Source: Pseudomonas mucoides
GTDB lineage: Bacteria; Pseudomonadota; Gammaproteobacteria; Pseudomonadales; Pseudomonadaceae
DNA length: 64,000 nt
Direction: 5' to 3'
Assembly (NCBI RefSeq): GCF_015461845.1
Contig: NZ_JACOPW010000002.1
Location: 1,054,001-1,118,000 of the forward strand
Shown: piece after piece, positions 63,086 through 64,000 of the stretch
Layout of the letters: the number at the start of each line of letters is the position of its first letter
Position numbering within the stretch: the stretch's first letter is position 1
Program-made: the position numbers and the translations under genes
The notes under the pieces: model-generated
Seen by the model: only the letters and a program-made list of their open reading frames with translations
What the model was told of the DNA's origin: nothing
Database searches by the model: none

Positions 63086-64000
63086 TTACTGATATGAACG
63101 TTTGGATTCTTCGCGACTGGCGACTCGCTGCTCAAACACGCCAACCGAATTGCCACCCAGGGCGACAAACAGCTGGACGGTGTCGAGGTACTGCGCGGTC
63201 TTCACCCTGATCTGTCCCAACAACGCTTGCTCATAGGCGCGCTCGGCCTCCAGCACCTGGAGAATGCTGTTCTCGCCTTGGGCGTACGCTTGCTGGTTCA
63301 AGCGAAAACTGCTGTCGGCGGCGCGCAATGCATCTTCCTGGGCGAGGTTTTCTTCGGCGTGATGGTTGATGGCTTGCAGCGTGTCGGCGACCTGACCGAA
63401 CGATTGGATGACGGTCTGCTGGTAGTCAGCGAGCGATGCGTTGTAACCATCGACCGCCGCCTGGCGTTCAGCCTTGAGGGTTCCACCATTGAAGATCGGC
63501 CCCGCCACCCCGGCGGCGAAGCCCCAGAGCGCGGCGCCACCATTACCGGACGCCGACTGTGCGAGAAACGCGGACAGCTCCACATGGGGATAGAGGTTGG
63601 CAGTCGCGACACCGACGGCGGCGCTGGCCATGTGCAGTTGCGCTTCGGCTTGCAAAACGTCCGGCCGGGTGTGGGCCATTTCCGAGGGCAGACTGACAGG
63701 CACGTTGGCCGGCAAGGCAAATTCACTCAGGTCGAAGTCCGGCGCGATCCAGTCGGCCGGGCCTTTGCCGGTCAGAATCGACAGCGCATGCCGGGCCGAA
63801 TCACGTTGCTGAGCCAGAGGCGGCAATAGCGTGCGGTCCTGGGCGAACCGGGTTTCGGCCAGCGACACATCGATCTGCGTGGTGCTGCCGTTGGCATGGG
63901 CCATGCGCACCAATTCAAGGTTTTTGCTGTCATTGGCCAGCAGTTTTTCCACGGCCTGGATCTGCGCATTCGCCGAGGCCATCAACAACGCCTGGCTGGC
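63086..64000 (-). CDS. Outer-membrane efflux protein (RND/TolC-like, NodT type), partial
   Basis: Only the C-terminal 304 residues are inside the window; the gene begins beyond 64000. The periodic alpha-helical pattern and motifs such as RPDVLQAEAQLHMASAAVGVA, NLYPHVELSAF and FNGGTLKAERQAA mark an outer-membrane factor of a tripartite efflux system. The pump and adaptor genes should lie to the right. Confidence 0.88.
   Translation of the reverse strand, partial: ASQALLMASANAQIQAVEKLLANDSKNLELVRMAHANGSTTQIDVSLAETRFAQDRTLLPPLAQQRDSARHALSILTGKGPADWIAPDFDLSEFALPANVPVSLPSEMAHTRPDVLQAEAQLHMASAAVGVATANLYPHVELSAFLAQSASGNGGAALWGFAAGVAGPIFNGGTLKAERQAAVDGYNASLADYQQTVIQSFGQVADTLQAINHHAEENLAQEDALRAADSSFRLNQQAYAQGENSILQVLEAERAYEQALLGQIRVKTAQYLDTVQLFVALGGNSVGVFEQRVASREESKRSYQ

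Noticed and set aside
1..64000. Prophage, insertion sequence, CRISPR array or integron
   Set aside because: No integrase, transposase, phage structural gene, regularly spaced repeat or attC-like array was seen; only REP-type repeats are present.

Overview
The window is about 64 kb of a Pseudomonas chromosome, most likely the P. fluorescens group. The support is high-GC coding with typical Shine-Dalgarno sites, Pseudomonas REP repeats (core GGGAGC..GCTCCC), the Pseudomonas-type small proteins DUF2790 and DUF6124, a GcsR/TyrR-like activator, and a hydroxyproline island with the gene content seen in pseudomonads. It is catabolic and accessory chromosome rather than a prophage or plasmid: there is no integrase, transposase, phage gene, CRISPR array or rRNA. 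One tRNA (Gln) is present.

Layout. 1-3.7 kb: aldehyde dehydrogenase and a ureohydrolase, divergent from a LysR regulator. 3.7-8.4 kb: an ACT-PAS-AAA+ sigma-54 activator upstream of gcvH-glyA-lipA, with a sigma-54 promoter and a three-site operator between them. 8.4-13.9 kb: tRNA-Gln, then an agmatine operon (aguA, aguB, a polyamine-type binding protein, a Tat-exported agmatine-deiminase paralogue) with a divergent LysR gene. 14-16 kb: an HxlR regulator and MFS exporter sharing a repeat-rich operator. 16.0-16.8 and 38.6-39.35 kb: two near-identical cassettes of a long conserved leader plus a DUF6124 gene. 17-38 kb: mixed envelope, stress and transport genes (DUF2252, DUF1329, phosphoesterase, a GAF-GAF-GGDEF-EAL protein, trmK, gltS, SulP, VIT-like protein, a DUF1704 metallopeptidase-like protein, DUF3300/DUF2950, cation/proton antiporter, K+ channel, alkyl sulfatase).

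39.4-57.4 kb is a hydroxyproline island. It has a GntR and an AraC regulator, 4-hydroxyproline 2-epimerase, a three-subunit D-hydroxyproline dehydrogenase, an ABC amino-acid importer with a fused aconitase-X dehydratase inside the operon, a proline-racemase-family enzyme with non-Cys active-site positions, a DapA-like deaminase, an MFS permease, 2-oxoglutarate semialdehyde dehydrogenase, a Delta1-pyrroline-2-carboxylate reductase and an NCS1 permease. Together these can take trans-4-hydroxyproline to 2-oxoglutarate, and 3-hydroxyprolines to proline. A 16-bp palindrome centred on GTATAC lies before the GntR gene and before two of the operons, so it is probably the GntR operator.

57.5-64 kb holds a lipoprotein amidohydrolase with a LuxR-type regulator, a DUF2790 protein, a LysR regulator, an aldo/keto reductase and a truncated outer-membrane efflux protein running off the window end.

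The most unusual signal is the pair of DUF6124 cassettes. About 350 nt of leader is conserved between the copies. It carries hairpins that display TTTAGTCG in the loop, stems that change in concert between copies, and a 45-codon reading frame of identical length in both.
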